DNA of 64,000 nt from an uncultured Neglectibacter sp. (GTDB lineage: Bacteria > Bacillota > Clostridia > Oscillospirales > Acutalibacteraceae), in the NCBI GenBank assembly GCA_904374805.1, contig CAJFEW010000026.1:1-64000 (forward strand). Reading direction: 5' to 3'. The notes beneath the pieces are model-generated. The model saw only the letters and a list, made by a program, of their open reading frames with translations, was not told the DNA's origin and did not search any database. Made by a program: the position numbers and the translations under genes. Shown in pieces: positions 51,381 to 60,459 of this stretch (position 1 is its first letter; every line of letters starts with the position of its first letter).

Positions 51381-52505
51381 CTAAGGCCGGACAATTTTTC
51401 CGCCGCCCACCACGGTGTCTCCGTCGTAGAGCACCAAAGCCTGCCCGGGGGTCACCGCCCGCTGGGGCTGGTCAAAGGTGACGTGCAGCTCGTCGGGGCC
51501 CGTTTGCACCACGGTGGCGGGCTGCTCCTGCTGCCGGTAGCGGATGCGGGCCTTCACCCGCCAGGGTTTCTCCAAACTTTCGGCGGCGATCAGGTTGATA
51601 TCCCGGGCCACCACCTCTCGGGAGAACAGCTCCTCGGCCTTGGCCAGCACCACCTGGTTGTTCTCCACATCCAGCTCTTTCACAAACATGGGCTGGGGAA
51701 AGGAGAGCCCCAGGCCCTTTCGCTGTCCCACGGTGTAGTGAATCAAGCCCTTGTGGGCGCCGTACACCTCCCCCTGGGTGCCCACAAAGGCCCCGGGGGA
51801 AAATTCCTTTCCGGTCCACCGGCGGATAAACCCGGCGTAGTCCCCGTCCGGCACAAAGCAGATGTCCTGGCTGTCCCGCTTGCGGGCGTTGACAAAGCCG
51901 TGCTCCTCCGCCAAGGCCCGGGTTTCCTCCTTGGTGAGCCCCCCCAAAGGCAGCAGCAGCCGGGAGAGCTCCCACTGGGTCAGGGAGTAGAGCATATAGC
52001 TCTGGTCCTTGTTCTCATCCAGGCCCTTTTTCAGCAGCCACCGGCCGGTGGCCTGGTCCTGCTCCACCCGGGCGTAGTGGCCTGTGGCCACATAGGGAAA
52101 GCCGATCTCCTCCCCCCGGCGCATCAGCTTGCCGAACTTGATATACCGGTTGCAGTCCACACAGGGGTTGGGGGTCTCTCCCCGCTGGTAGGCGGCGGCG
52201 AACCGGTCCATCACCTCCCGGCGGAAGGCCTCTTTAAAGTTGAATACGTAAAAGGGCATGCCCAGCCGGAAGGCCACGCTGCGAGCGTCGGCCACGTCGT
52301 CCACGGAGCAGCAGGTGCGCGCCCCGGGAAACTCCTCTTCCGGCTGGCCCCGGTCGCTGTTGTCCGTGAGGGCCAAGGTGACCCCCAGGCAATCGTAGCC
52401 CGCCTGCTGGCACAGCAGGGCCGCCACAGAGGAGTCCACCCCGCCGCTCATGGCGATGAGGGCCTTTTTTTCCACAGGGGCGGGGAATGTGGTGGAATTC
52501 CTCAT
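51381..52505 (-). CDS. mnmA: tRNA 2-thiouridylase MnmA
   Basis: Thiolates U34 of Lys, Glu and Gln tRNAs. The 374-residue protein has the PP-loop MSGGVDSSVAA near residue 19, the nucleophile Cys in NPCVDCNRYIKFG near 117, and SQDICFVPDG near 217 with the second catalytic Cys. The start overlaps the SCP2-gene stop (ATGA). Firmicutes MnmA usually works with a dedicated cysteine desulfurase; none lies next to it here. Confidence 0.95.
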   Translation of the reverse strand: MRNSTTFPAPVEKKALIAMSGGVDSSVAALLCQQAGYDCLGVTLALTDNSDRGQPEEEFPGARTCCSVDDVADARSVAFRLGMPFYVFNFKEAFRREVMDRFAAAYQRGETPNPCVDCNRYIKFGKLMRRGEEIGFPYVATGHYARVEQDQATGRWLLKKGLDENKDQSYMLYSLTQWELSRLLLPLGGLTKEETRALAEEHGFVNARKRDSQDICFVPDGDYAGFIRRWTGKEFSPGAFVGTQGEVYGAHKGLIHYTVGQRKGLGLSFPQPMFVKELDVENNQVVLAKAEELFSREVVARDINLIAAESLEKPWRVKARIRYRQQEQPATVVQTGPDELHVTFDQPQRAVTPGQALVLYDGDTVVGGGKIVRP

Positions 52506-52822
52506 GGGAGCAGCTTCTTCAGCTCCAGGGCCTTGCCCAGGTCCCCTTGGGCTTTCAGCTTGCCGAAGGTAAAAGCGGCCACCGGATCCAGCTTTCTTTC
52601 GACGATTTTCCAGAAGTTCTCATCGGAAATGGTGAGCTCCACATCCCGGTCGCGGTACTCATAGGGCTCCATGGCCAGCTTGCCGCCCTTGATCTCCACA
52701 TAGAAGGTGCCGGCGGCCTGGCCGGTGATGTTGATCTGAATGCGGGTGGGGTCGGACACCTGGGACACGTCGGCCCCCTGAAACCGGTCCTTCACCTGCT
52801 GGAAATACTCTGGGAAAGTCAT
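52502..52822 (-). CDS. SCP2 sterol-binding-domain protein
   Basis: A 106-residue single SCP2 domain, a small lipid-binding fold. It starts MTFPEYFQQVKDRF and contains INITGQAAGTFYVEIKGGKL near residue 30 and a hydrophobic C-terminal half (LDPVAAFTFGKLKAQGDL). Ligand and role are unknown. It is coupled to mnmA by a 4-bp overlap, an association without an obvious biochemical reason. The ATG follows AAAGGAGCG. Confidence 0.88.
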   Translation of the reverse strand: MTFPEYFQQVKDRFQGADVSQVSDPTRIQINITGQAAGTFYVEIKGGKLAMEPYEYRDRDVELTISDENFWKIVERKLDPVAAFTFGKLKAQGDLGKALELKKLLP

Positions 52823-52941
52823 AGAAAAACGCTCCTTTCAAAGAACCATATAGACTCATGTTACCACAGGAAAGCGGCGAAAACAATACAGATGGCGCAG
52901 AAAACTCTGGAGGGGACTCCAAAAACAGGGCCGCCCCAAAC

Positions 52942-52978
52942 AAAAACCAGCGCCAACACCTTGCAGGGGTGCGGCGCC
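52942..52978 (-). terminator. Terminator downstream of pnp
   Basis: Minus-strand stem GGCGC..CACC with GGTG..GGCGC (52950-52978) followed by five T (52942-52946). Further right, CCGCCTT-AAAA-AAGGTGG (53100-53117) forms another hairpin next to the pnp stop. The 321-bp gap 52823-53143 otherwise shows nothing. Confidence 0.75.
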
Positions 52979-53143
52979 GGCCTATTTGGGTTGTGTAAAG
53001 AGGCGTGACCGGCGGCTCCCTGGCCTCCCTGGAAAAAGCTCCAAAAGGCGGGGTGTGGCCCGCTCGGTCCGCTGCTAAACCCGTCTCAGGGGGATGCAGC
53101 CACCTTTTTTAAGGCGGACAAATTTTCGTCGCCCTGGGGACGA

Positions 53144-55330
53144 TTACTCCCGGCGCTCCCGGCGGGGCCTGCGGTCCCGGTCCCGGTGCTCCCGGCGGGG
53201 ACGGCCGTCGCCCACCTCGTTCTCCGGCACAGCCCCGTCCAGGTCGATCAGGGCGTCCCGGCGGGACAGGTTCAAGCGGCCCTTGTCGTCGACCTCCAGC
53301 ACCTTCACCTTGACAATGTCGCCCACGTTCACCACGTCGGTGACCTTGTCCGTGTGCTTGATATCCAGGCGGGAAATGTGCACCAGGCCCTCTTTCCCCG
53401 GGGCGATCTCCACAAAGGCCCCGAAGTCCATGAGCCGGGTGACCCGGCCGTTGTAGTAGGAGCCCGGCTCCGGATCGTTGACAATGGTGTCCACAATGTC
53501 CAAAGCCCGCTGGCACTTCTGCAGATCCAGGCCGGAAATGAACACGTGGCCGTCCTCTTCCACGTCCATCTTGACCTCGCACTCGGCGCAGATCTTCTGA
53601 ATCACCTTGCCGCCGCTGCCGATCACTTCCCGGATCTTGTCCACGGGAATCTGGGTGGAGAGCATCTTGGGAGCGTAGGGGGACAGCTCCGGCCGCACTT
53701 CGGGAATGGCCTTCAAGATGATTTCGTCGATAATATAGTTGCGGGCCTTGTGGGTCTTCTCCAAAGCTTCCTTCACCATCTCCGGGGTCAGGCCCTGAAT
53801 CTTCAGGTCCATCTGGATGGCGGTGATGCCCTTCTTGGTGCCGCCCACCTTAAAGTCCATGTCCCCGAAGAAGTCCTCAATGCCCTGGATGTCCACCATG
53901 GTCATCCACCGGTCTCCCTCGGTGATCAGGCCGCAGGAAATGCCCGCCACAGGGGCTTTGATGGGCACGCCTGCGTCCATGAGGGCCAAGGTGGAGCCGC
54001 AGATGGAAGCCTGGCTGGTGGAGCCGTTGGAGGACAGCACTTCGCTGACCAGCCGGATGGTGTAGGGGAACTCGTCCACACTGGGGATCACAGGCACCAG
54101 GGCGCGCTCGGCCAAAGCCCCGTGGCCGATCTCCCGGCGTCCGGGACCACGGCTGGGCCGGGTCTCGCCCACAGAGTAGGAGGGGAAATTGTAGTGGTGA
54201 ATATACCGCTTGCTCTCCTCTTCGTCGATACCGTCCAGCAGCTGGTTGTCCCGGATGGAACCCAAGGTGGCCACGGTGAGCACCTGGGTCTGGCCCCGGG
54301 TGAACATACCGGACCCGTGGACGCGGGGCAGCAGGCCCACCTCGGCGGCCAGGGGACGCATGTCATCCATGCCCCGGCCGTCCACCCGCTTCTGCTCGTC
54401 TAAGAGCCAGCGGCGCACCACATACTTCTGGGTCAAATACAGGCACTCGTCAATCTTGGCCTCCATGTCGGGATACTGCTCCGCGAAGTGCTGGTGCACA
54501 TCCTCATACACGGGCTTGAGCCGCTCGTCCCGCACGTTCTTGTCGTCGGTGTCCAAAGCGGCCCGGACCGCGTCTTCGGCGTAGTCCCGGATATCCAGGA
54601 ACATCTGGTGCTCCGGCTTGTTGGAGGGGTAGTCAAACTTCTCCTTGCCGATTTCTGCCTGGATGCCCTTGATAAATTCGATGACCTTCTGGTTGGCCTC
54701 ATGCCCGGCCAGAATGCCGTTGTACATGTCCTCGTCGGACACCTCGTTGGCGCCGGCCTCGATCATGGCGATGCGCTCATCGGTGGAGGCCACCGTGACC
54801 GCCATTTCGCTGACCTTGCGCTGCTCGGCGTTGGGGTTGATGATAAACTCCCCGTCGATCAGTCCCACGGAAACCCCGGAGATGGGGCCCTTCCAGGGGA
54901 TGTCGGAGATGGACAGGGCAATGGAGGTGCCGATCAGCGCGGCAATCTCCGGAGAGTTGTCCTGGTCCACCGACATCACCGTGCACACAATGGACACGTC
55001 GTTGCGCATGTCTTTGGGGAACAGGGGCCGGATGGGCCGGTCAATCATCCGGCAGGTGAGGGTGGCCTTCTCCGAAGGACGGCCCTCCCGCTTTAAAAAG
55101 GAACCGGGGATTTTGCCCACCGAGTACAGTTTTTCCTCAAAGTCCACAGAGAGGGGGAAGAAGTCGATGCCGTCCCGGGGCTTGGCAGAGGCAGTGGCCG
55201 CCACATGAACCACGGTGTCCCCGTAGCGCACCAAGCACTCGCCGTTGGCCAGCTGGGCCATTTTGCCGGTCTCCACAACCAGCGGGCGGCCTGCCAGCTC
55301 TGTTTCGAACACTTTGAAATTCTCGAACAT
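53144..55330 (-). CDS. pnp: Polynucleotide phosphorylase
   Basis: Phosphorolytic 3'-to-5' exoribonuclease and polymerase of RNA decay. The 728-residue protein has two RNase PH domains (about 10-220 and 310-540), a KH domain (IPVDKIREVIGSGGKVIQKI near 558) and an S1 domain (SYYNGRVTRLMDFGAFVEI near 622). The C-terminal tail after about 700 is a short Arg-rich stretch with little else, probably RNA-binding. It follows rpsO in the usual order. The ATG follows AAAGGAACG. Confidence 0.97.
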   Translation of the reverse strand: MFENFKVFETELAGRPLVVETGKMAQLANGECLVRYGDTVVHVAATASAKPRDGIDFFPLSVDFEEKLYSVGKIPGSFLKREGRPSEKATLTCRMIDRPIRPLFPKDMRNDVSIVCTVMSVDQDNSPEIAALIGTSIALSISDIPWKGPISGVSVGLIDGEFIINPNAEQRKVSEMAVTVASTDERIAMIEAGANEVSDEDMYNGILAGHEANQKVIEFIKGIQAEIGKEKFDYPSNKPEHQMFLDIRDYAEDAVRAALDTDDKNVRDERLKPVYEDVHQHFAEQYPDMEAKIDECLYLTQKYVVRRWLLDEQKRVDGRGMDDMRPLAAEVGLLPRVHGSGMFTRGQTQVLTVATLGSIRDNQLLDGIDEEESKRYIHHYNFPSYSVGETRPSRGPGRREIGHGALAERALVPVIPSVDEFPYTIRLVSEVLSSNGSTSQASICGSTLALMDAGVPIKAPVAGISCGLITEGDRWMTMVDIQGIEDFFGDMDFKVGGTKKGITAIQMDLKIQGLTPEMVKEALEKTHKARNYIIDEIILKAIPEVRPELSPYAPKMLSTQIPVDKIREVIGSGGKVIQKICAECEVKMDVEEDGHVFISGLDLQKCQRALDIVDTIVNDPEPGSYYNGRVTRLMDFGAFVEIAPGKEGLVHISRLDIKHTDKVTDVVNVGDIVKVKVLEVDDKGRLNLSRRDALIDLDGAVPENEVGDGRPRREHRDRDRRPRRERRE

Positions 55331-55470
55331 AACACGTTCCTTTCTCCCGGGCCGGTGCTCCCGGCGCTTCCGGGTGTTCTTTTCAGAAAGGCGGTCCTGT
55401 TTAACAAGGAAACAAGCCGGCCGGACGCTTCCAGCTGGTTTGCTTGGTAAACAGGCGCCGCCCCAGGTCT

Positions 55471-55521
55471 AAAAAGAGCGAAAGGCTGTGCCCGCCGGCC
55501 CCACGGCCCACAGTCACAGCC
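55471..55521 (-). terminator. Terminator between rpsO and pnp
   Basis: Minus-strand arms GGCTGTG (55515-55521) and CACAGCC (55484-55490) with a GC-rich interior, then a T-rich stretch ending in five T (55471-55475). Confidence 0.75.
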
Positions 55522-55534
55522 CGCTGCTTTTTTC

Positions 55535-55798
55535 TTACTTACGGATACCCAACTCGGCAATGATGGCGCGATAGCGCTCAATGTCGATCTTGATCAGGTA
55601 GTTGAGCAGGTTTCTCCGCTGGCCAACCATCTTCAGCAGGCCCCGGCGGGAATGATGGTCCTTCTTGTTCTGGCGCAGGTGCTCGGTCAAGTCGTTGATC
55701 CGCTTGGTCAGCACAGCGATCTGCACCTCAGGAGAACCGGTGTCGCCCTCGTGACGGGCATACTTCTGGATAATTTCGGTCTTTTCAGTCTTTGTCAT
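55535..55798 (-). CDS. rpsO: 30S ribosomal protein S15
   Basis: Primary binder of the 16S rRNA central domain. The 87-residue protein matches the family length and has the [13 protein letters not shown] and HHSRRGLL motifs. It lies between ribF and pnp, as in most bacteria. The leader (55799-55942) is about 140 bp and may hold the S15 autoregulatory fold, not resolvable by eye. Confidence 0.98.
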   Translation of the reverse strand: MTKTEKTEIIQKYARHEGDTGSPEVQIAVLTKRINDLTEHLRQNKKDHHSRRGLLKMVGQRRNLLNYLIKIDIERYRAIIAELGIRK

Positions 55799-55942
55799 AC
55801 TACTTCCACCTTTTCTGCGGCAGACAGCCGCTTGAAATTCACCCGGTCCACAGGTAGGGGTCGGTGTGTTCCCTTATCCGAGGAGCGGGCAGCTTGCTTA
55901 TTTTAGCATACCCCTTGCGGTTTGTAAAGTGGTTTGCGGGAA

Positions 55943-56905
55943 TTATGCGGGAGATTCCCCGGCGCAGCGCCCCTGCCGCCGGCTGGGAAAATAGGGGGGC
56001 GGCACCTGGGCGGCCACCTCTTTGGCCTGCTCCCCGTTTGTTTGAATGGCCGCCTTCAGCTCTTCCAAAGAGCCAAACTTCTTTTCCGGACGCAAAAACT
56101 CCAGCAGAAACACGCGCACCCGCTTGCCGTACAGGTCCCCTTGGAACTCCGGCATCCAGGTTTCCGCCAGCACCCGGTCGGAGCCCACCGTGGGCTTGAC
56201 TCCCACGTTGGTCACCCCGTAAAAGTACTCGCCCCCCACCCGGCACCAAGAGGCGTACACCCCAAACCGGGGCAGCACAAAGCCCTCTGGAATGGCCTGG
56301 TTGATGGTGGGGGTGCCCAGGCCTGTGCCGATGTGGTTGCCGTGAATCACCTCCAGGGAAAAGCCGAAGGGCCGCCCCAGCAGCCGGTTGGCCAGGGAGA
56401 TGTCCCCCGCCTCCACCGCCGCCCGAATCCGGGTGGAGCTGACCTTCTCTCCGCCCTCTTTCACCGGCGGCACCACCGTAAGTTCCACGCCTCTGCGGTC
56501 ACAGAGGGTTTGCAGCAGCGCCGTGTCCCCCCGGGCGCCCCGGCCAAAGCGGAAGTCCTCCCCGCAGCACAGCCGCTGGGCGGCGCAGGTTTCAAACAGC
56601 ACCTGCTCCACAAAGGCCTCCGCCTCCCAGTCCTTCACCTGGGAAAACTCCAGGGAGTACAAAACCTCCACCCCCGCGTCCTCCAGCAGGCGCTCCTTGT
56701 CCCGGCCGGTGAGCACGGCGCTGTTGCCGGCCGGGCTGCGGGAAAAGGTGAACACGGCCGGCTGCAGCCGGCGGCCTCCCTCCCCAGGGGCGCAGGCCCG
56801 GCGAATCACCGCCATGTGACCCCGATGGAGCCCGTCGAAGGCTCCCAAAGCCAGGGAGCTGGGGGCGGTTTCCCCCATCTCCTCCAGGCTTCGCACAATT
56901 TTCAT
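55943..56905 (-). CDS. ribF: Bifunctional riboflavin kinase/FAD synthetase RibF
   Basis: Converts riboflavin to FMN and FAD. The 320-residue protein has the N-terminal adenylyltransferase domain (LGAFDGLHRGH near residues 20-30; STRIRAAV near 160) and the C-terminal kinase domain (GTGLGTPTINQ near 195, GVTNVGVKPTV near 232). ATG 56905 overlaps the truB stop (ATGA), giving the usual truB-ribF pair. The Arg/Gly/Pro C-terminal tail is unremarkable. Confidence 0.95.
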   Translation of the reverse strand: MKIVRSLEEMGETAPSSLALGAFDGLHRGHMAVIRRACAPGEGGRRLQPAVFTFSRSPAGNSAVLTGRDKERLLEDAGVEVLYSLEFSQVKDWEAEAFVEQVLFETCAAQRLCCGEDFRFGRGARGDTALLQTLCDRRGVELTVVPPVKEGGEKVSSTRIRAAVEAGDISLANRLLGRPFGFSLEVIHGNHIGTGLGTPTINQAIPEGFVLPRFGVYASWCRVGGEYFYGVTNVGVKPTVGSDRVLAETWMPEFQGDLYGKRVRVFLLEFLRPEKKFGSLEELKAAIQTNGEQAKEVAAQVPPPYFPSRRQGRCAGESPA

Positions 56906-57813
56906 GACGCCGTCTCCCCTTCCGTGAAACCTTTGGCAAACCGCAGCAGCCCCTCCTGCCGGTCCACTGTTCCCAACCCCAAGAAGCTCCCCTTGGGGGA
57001 GAGAACCCGGCACAGGCCCTCCTCCTGGGGCGCCTGCCGCAGCCGGCACAGGTCCAAGCTGCCCCCGTTTTGAAACCGGGTGGCCTGGGCGGGGCTCACC
57101 TGCACCGCCGGATAGACGGCAAACAAGCTCTCCACCGGCTGCAGGACCTGCTCCAGACGGCCTTCCTGGGCCAGAGACTGCAGCTCCTCCGGGGAGTGTG
57201 CCTCCTCCAGGGTGTACCCGCAGGCCCTGGTGCGCCGCAGGGCGGTCATAGTGCCGCAGGAGCCCGCCGCTTTGGCCATGTCTTCGATCAACACCCGGAT
57301 GTAGGTGCCCTTGGAGCAGGCCACCTGCAGGGTCCCCTCCCGGGTTTGGGGGTCGTAAGACAGCAGCTCCAGCCGGGAAACGGTCACCGGCCGGGCCTGC
57401 CGCTCCACCTCTATGCCCTTGCGGGCCAGCTGGTACAGCCGCTTACCGTTGACGGACACGGCGGAGTACATGGGCGGCACTTGCAGAATCTCCCCCCGGA
57501 AGGCGGGCAGCACGGCCTGCAGGGTCTCTGGGGACACCGGAGCCTGGCTCTCCTCCACCAGGGCGCCGGTCACATCTCCTGTGTCCCGGCGCTCTCCCAG
57601 CCGAAAGGAGGCCTGGTATTCCTTATCGGTGTCGGGCAGAAACTGCAGGGCTTTGGCAGCCCTGCCCAGCAGAAGGGGCAGCACGCCGGTGGCCAGGGGA
57701 TCCAAGGTGCCGGTGTGGCCAATCTTTTTCTCCTTAGAAAGCCTTCGCAGCACCGCCACCGCGTCAAAGGAGGTGAAGCCCTCCGGCTTGTCCAGTATGA
57801 TAATGCCGTTCAT
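56902..57813 (-). CDS. truB: tRNA pseudouridine-55 synthase TruB
   Basis: Isomerises U55 in the T loop of tRNAs. The 303-residue protein has the catalytic Asp in GHTGTLDPLATGVL near residue 38, YQASFRLG near 65, and a C-terminal domain reading STYIRVLIED-like (GTYIRVLIED near 170). ATG 57813 follows AAAGGAG. The broken nitroreductase gene is inserted between truB and the rbfA/nrnA pair. Confidence 0.95.
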   Translation of the reverse strand: MNGIIILDKPEGFTSFDAVAVLRRLSKEKKIGHTGTLDPLATGVLPLLLGRAAKALQFLPDTDKEYQASFRLGERRDTGDVTGALVEESQAPVSPETLQAVLPAFRGEILQVPPMYSAVSVNGKRLYQLARKGIEVERQARPVTVSRLELLSYDPQTREGTLQVACSKGTYIRVLIEDMAKAAGSCGTMTALRRTRACGYTLEEAHSPEELQSLAQEGRLEQVLQPVESLFAVYPAVQVSPAQATRFQNGGSLDLCRLRQAPQEEGLCRVLSPKGSFLGLGTVDRQEGLLRFAKGFTEGETAS

Positions 57814-57891
57814 CCATGCTCCTTTCCGCGCGTGGCCGCGCACCGTTCTCCCCGTTCTCCCTCCATGCACAAGGGGAGCAAAGGCCGCATC

Positions 57892-58751
57892 TTACAGCCC
57901 CTGCTCCTCCACAAAGCTGTAGAAGGCCTTCTCTTTGCTCTCGTCCTCGGCCTTGACGGTGCCCACGGTCTGGGTGTAGACCATGTACTCCTCTTCCCCG
58001 TCCAGCTGGAAGGTCTTGTCGCACAACGCCTGGTCGTCGCCTGGTCGTAGGCGCCGATGCCGCAGGTGCCAAGGCCCAGCGCGGCGCAGGCTAAGTACAG
58101 GTTTTCCCCCACGTGGCCCACGTCCGCCATGATCAGCTTGTGGGCAAAAATCCCGTACCGCCACTCGCTGCGGTAGGGCACAAAGCTCCAGTAGAACACC
58201 ACGTTGGCCTTGGCCGCCCAGCGCTGGCCGCACAGGCTCTCCTCTGCAAAGTCCAGCAGGGCCTGGGGGTCCTCCTGGGCGGAGAGCAGCTCCAGCTGGT
58301 GGGTCATGGGCAGGTAGTGGTACATCCCGGGCACCAGGCCCTCCACCTGCCGCACCAGCAGGTAGGTTTCAAAGGGGTGCCGTGCCCCGCCGGCGGGGAC
58401 GGTGCGCAGGGTGGCGTAGCTCTTCCCTCGGATATCCTTCACGCCCTGGGTGCCCCACAGCAGGAAGGACAGCTGCAGCAGGCTCATGTCCTCCTGGGTG
58501 TACACCCGGCTGCTCTTCCGCTTGAGCAGCAGCTGCACCAGGTTGTCCTCCATGCCCAGGTTCTCAAAATCCCGGGGCAGGTCGATGGGGCTGTCGGTCA
58601 TGGGGGCCTTCACCAGGGGCGGCTGGGGACGCTTCAGCTCTTGGTCGGTCTGATAGCCCTCCAGGCCATTGCGCTCCATCTCCATGGTGTCCTGGGACTT
58701 TAAAAAGTCCCGCCCCCTCTGGGTGATCTCCTGAATCATCTTTTCGTCCAT
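57892..58751 (-). pseudogene. SagB/ThcOx-type nitroreductase, frame broken by an 11-bp tandem duplication
   Basis: An FMN-dependent oxidoreductase-like protein. Residues 1-237 or so (MDEKMIQEITQRG... to GTCGIGAYDQ) are in one frame; the C-terminus (ALCDKTFQLDGEEEY...EEQGL-stop at 57892) is in another. The switch coincides with CGCCTGGTCGT occurring twice in tandem (58027-58037, 58038-58048); removing one copy restores one continuous protein of about 280 residues. Motifs such as RKSSRVYTQEDMSL near 78 and VPAGGARHPFETYL near 118 fit SagB-like enzymes. Not a usual member of this operon. Confidence 0.85.
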
Positions 58752-58815
58752 GCTAACTCCTCCTTATCTATATGGCAACGCAGGGACACGCCCACCGGCC
58801 GCCCCTGCGTGACAG

Positions 58816-59725
58816 TTACAATAGTCCCAATTCTTTTACATACTGGGAGCACGCCTGCTCCATGGTTTGGCGAGCCTGCTCCAAGGTCACCTGGCCCAGG
58901 GAACATCCCGCGGCCCCCTGATGGCCGCCGCCGCCAAGACGGCTGCACAGCTGGGAAGCGTCCGCCGGGGGATTGGCCCGCACGGAAACCTTCACCTTGC
59001 CGTCGGCTTTCTCCTTGAGGGTGACGCCCAGCACCACCCCTTGGATCTCCCGGGGGAGGGAGGCGATGCCGTCCAGGTCGTTTTCCTCCACGCCTGTCTG
59101 GGCGAAAAGGCTATAGGGCACTTCCAAAATGGCCACTAAGCCCTGGCTGGAAAAGGCCAGGCTGTCCATGGCAATGCGCTCCTTGCTCTCAAACATCCGC
59201 TGGTTGATATCCCCGCTTTGGGCGCCCAGCTCCAGCAGGTCCGCCGCAATGCGGTGGGTGCGGGGCGTGACGCTCCGGTAGCGGAAACAGCCCGTGTCCG
59301 TGGTCAAGCCGGTGTACAGGCTGTCCGCCATGGCGGGGGTGATCTTCACCCCCAGGGCTCCCAGCAGGGCAAAGATCATCTCCGTGGTGGCGGCGGCTTC
59401 CGGCTCCACCCAGCGCTGGGGCGCAAAGGGCACATGGGTGCCGTGGTGGTCCACAGCCAGCTCCACCTGGGAGCTCCACCCCTCCTGGGTGGGCTTGCCC
59501 AGCAGTTTTTTATCCGCCACATCCACGGTCATCACATGGGCAGGCTCAAAGCCTCCCAGGGGCAGCCCCGCAAACAGATAGGAGAATTTCTCCGGCACCG
59601 GGTCGGCGCAGAGAAAATCCACCTGCGGCGGACCCCAGGGTGTCCCCGTCCGGGGAGGCGTGGCTCATCACCAAGATCTTGTCCCACCCTTGCAGCAGGG
59701 CGGCGGTTTGGGCGCAGTCCAACAT
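58816..59725 (-). pseudogene. nrnA: DHH-family nanoRNase/pAp phosphatase NrnA, frame disrupted
   Basis: Degrades nanoRNAs and 3',5'-pAp. The 5' part (ATG 59725 after AGGAGGG) reads WDKILVMSHASPDGDTLGSAA, the first DHH metal motif; the rest (VDFLCADPVPEKFSYLF, VDHHGTH, DTGCFRY, and GGGGHQGAAG in the DHHA1 domain) is in another frame. The join lies at about 59620-59628, where 13-15 residues of the usual helix after the first motif are missing. Either a real deletion or a sequence fault. Its place after rbfA is canonical. Confidence 0.85.
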
Positions 59726-59728
59726 GGG

Positions 59729-60112
59729 TCAACCCTCCTGGCTGGGGGCGTCTTCGTCCCCGGCCTGTTCCGGCTCCAAGTCGTGAAGCAGCTGGGAGAT
59801 GTGGGCCCCATAGGCAATGGAGTCCGTGGCCTTAAACAGCAGCTCCGGCACATGCCGCAGGGAGAGCCGCTTTCCCAGCTCGTGGCGGATGAACCCCGCT
59901 GCGGACTTCAAGCCCTGCACCGCCGTTTTGGTGCGGTCCATGCCCTCCATAGTGCTCACATACACCGTGCAGTAGGACAGGTCGTTGGTGACCTCCACCC
60001 GCACCAGGCTCAGAAGGCAATCCTTCACCCGGGGGTCCTTCACCTCCCGCAGAATGGCGGAAAGCTCCCGGCGGATGTCCTCGGTGGTGCGGTCAATTTT
60101 AAAGCTAGGCAT
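59729..60112 (-). CDS. rbfA: Ribosome-binding factor A
   Basis: Late 30S maturation factor. 127 residues of KH-like fold: RTTEDIRRELSAILREVKDPRV near residue 8 and YVSTMEGMDRTKTAVQGLKSAAGFIRHELG near 60. ATG 60112 is selected over an upstream in-frame ATG (60148) because GGAGG lies 7 bp before it and the usual N-terminus starts there. It is separated from infB by a repeat element where the two usually nearly touch. Confidence 0.95.
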   Translation of the reverse strand: MPSFKIDRTTEDIRRELSAILREVKDPRVKDCLLSLVRVEVTNDLSYCTVYVSTMEGMDRTKTAVQGLKSAAGFIRHELGKRLSLRHVPELLFKATDSIAYGAHISQLLHDLEPEQAGDEDAPSQEG

Positions 60113-60148
60113 AGGGATGCCTCCTTTGCAAAAAAAGTGGAAAAACAT

Positions 60149-60459
60149 GTAAACGCCGAAGGCGCATCAAAGTTTTGATCAAACTTTTTCAAAAGTTTGC
60201 GGTTGGTAAGGCGGGGCCTTACGGCCTTGCCCTTGGGGCGCAGCTTGTAAACAAGGGCCCGCACCTCTTCCGCACTGCCACAGCCCCACCGAAAGGGGCC
60301 AGGGCACGGCCTATCACCCTGCGGGTGCGTGCGGCCTTGCCCTTACTTTTTTATTGCCAGTGCTGCGCACTGTGTAAGGTCGTGGGGGTTCCCCCCACGC
60401 CCGGAAAAACTTTTTGAAAAAAGTTTTATCAAAAACTTTTACGCCGCTTCGCGGTTTAC
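60149..60459. mobile_element. 311-bp element with long inverted ends (MITE-like)
   Basis: Between rbfA and infB. The ends match as inverted repeats over about 50 bp: GTAAACGCCGAAGGCG..AAAGTTTTGATCAAACTTTTTC at 60149-60195, and the reverse complement GTAAACCGCGAAGCGGCG..AAAGTTTTTGATAAAACTTTTTTC at 60411-60459. Inside each end is a GGTAAGG-type GC hairpin. It has no open frame for a transposase. The right end contains the infB stop codon (TTA at 60456-60458). Confidence 0.75.

Noticed and set aside
60149..60459. Autonomous insertion sequence
   Set aside because: Only about 310 bp with no transposase frame; at most a non-autonomous element.
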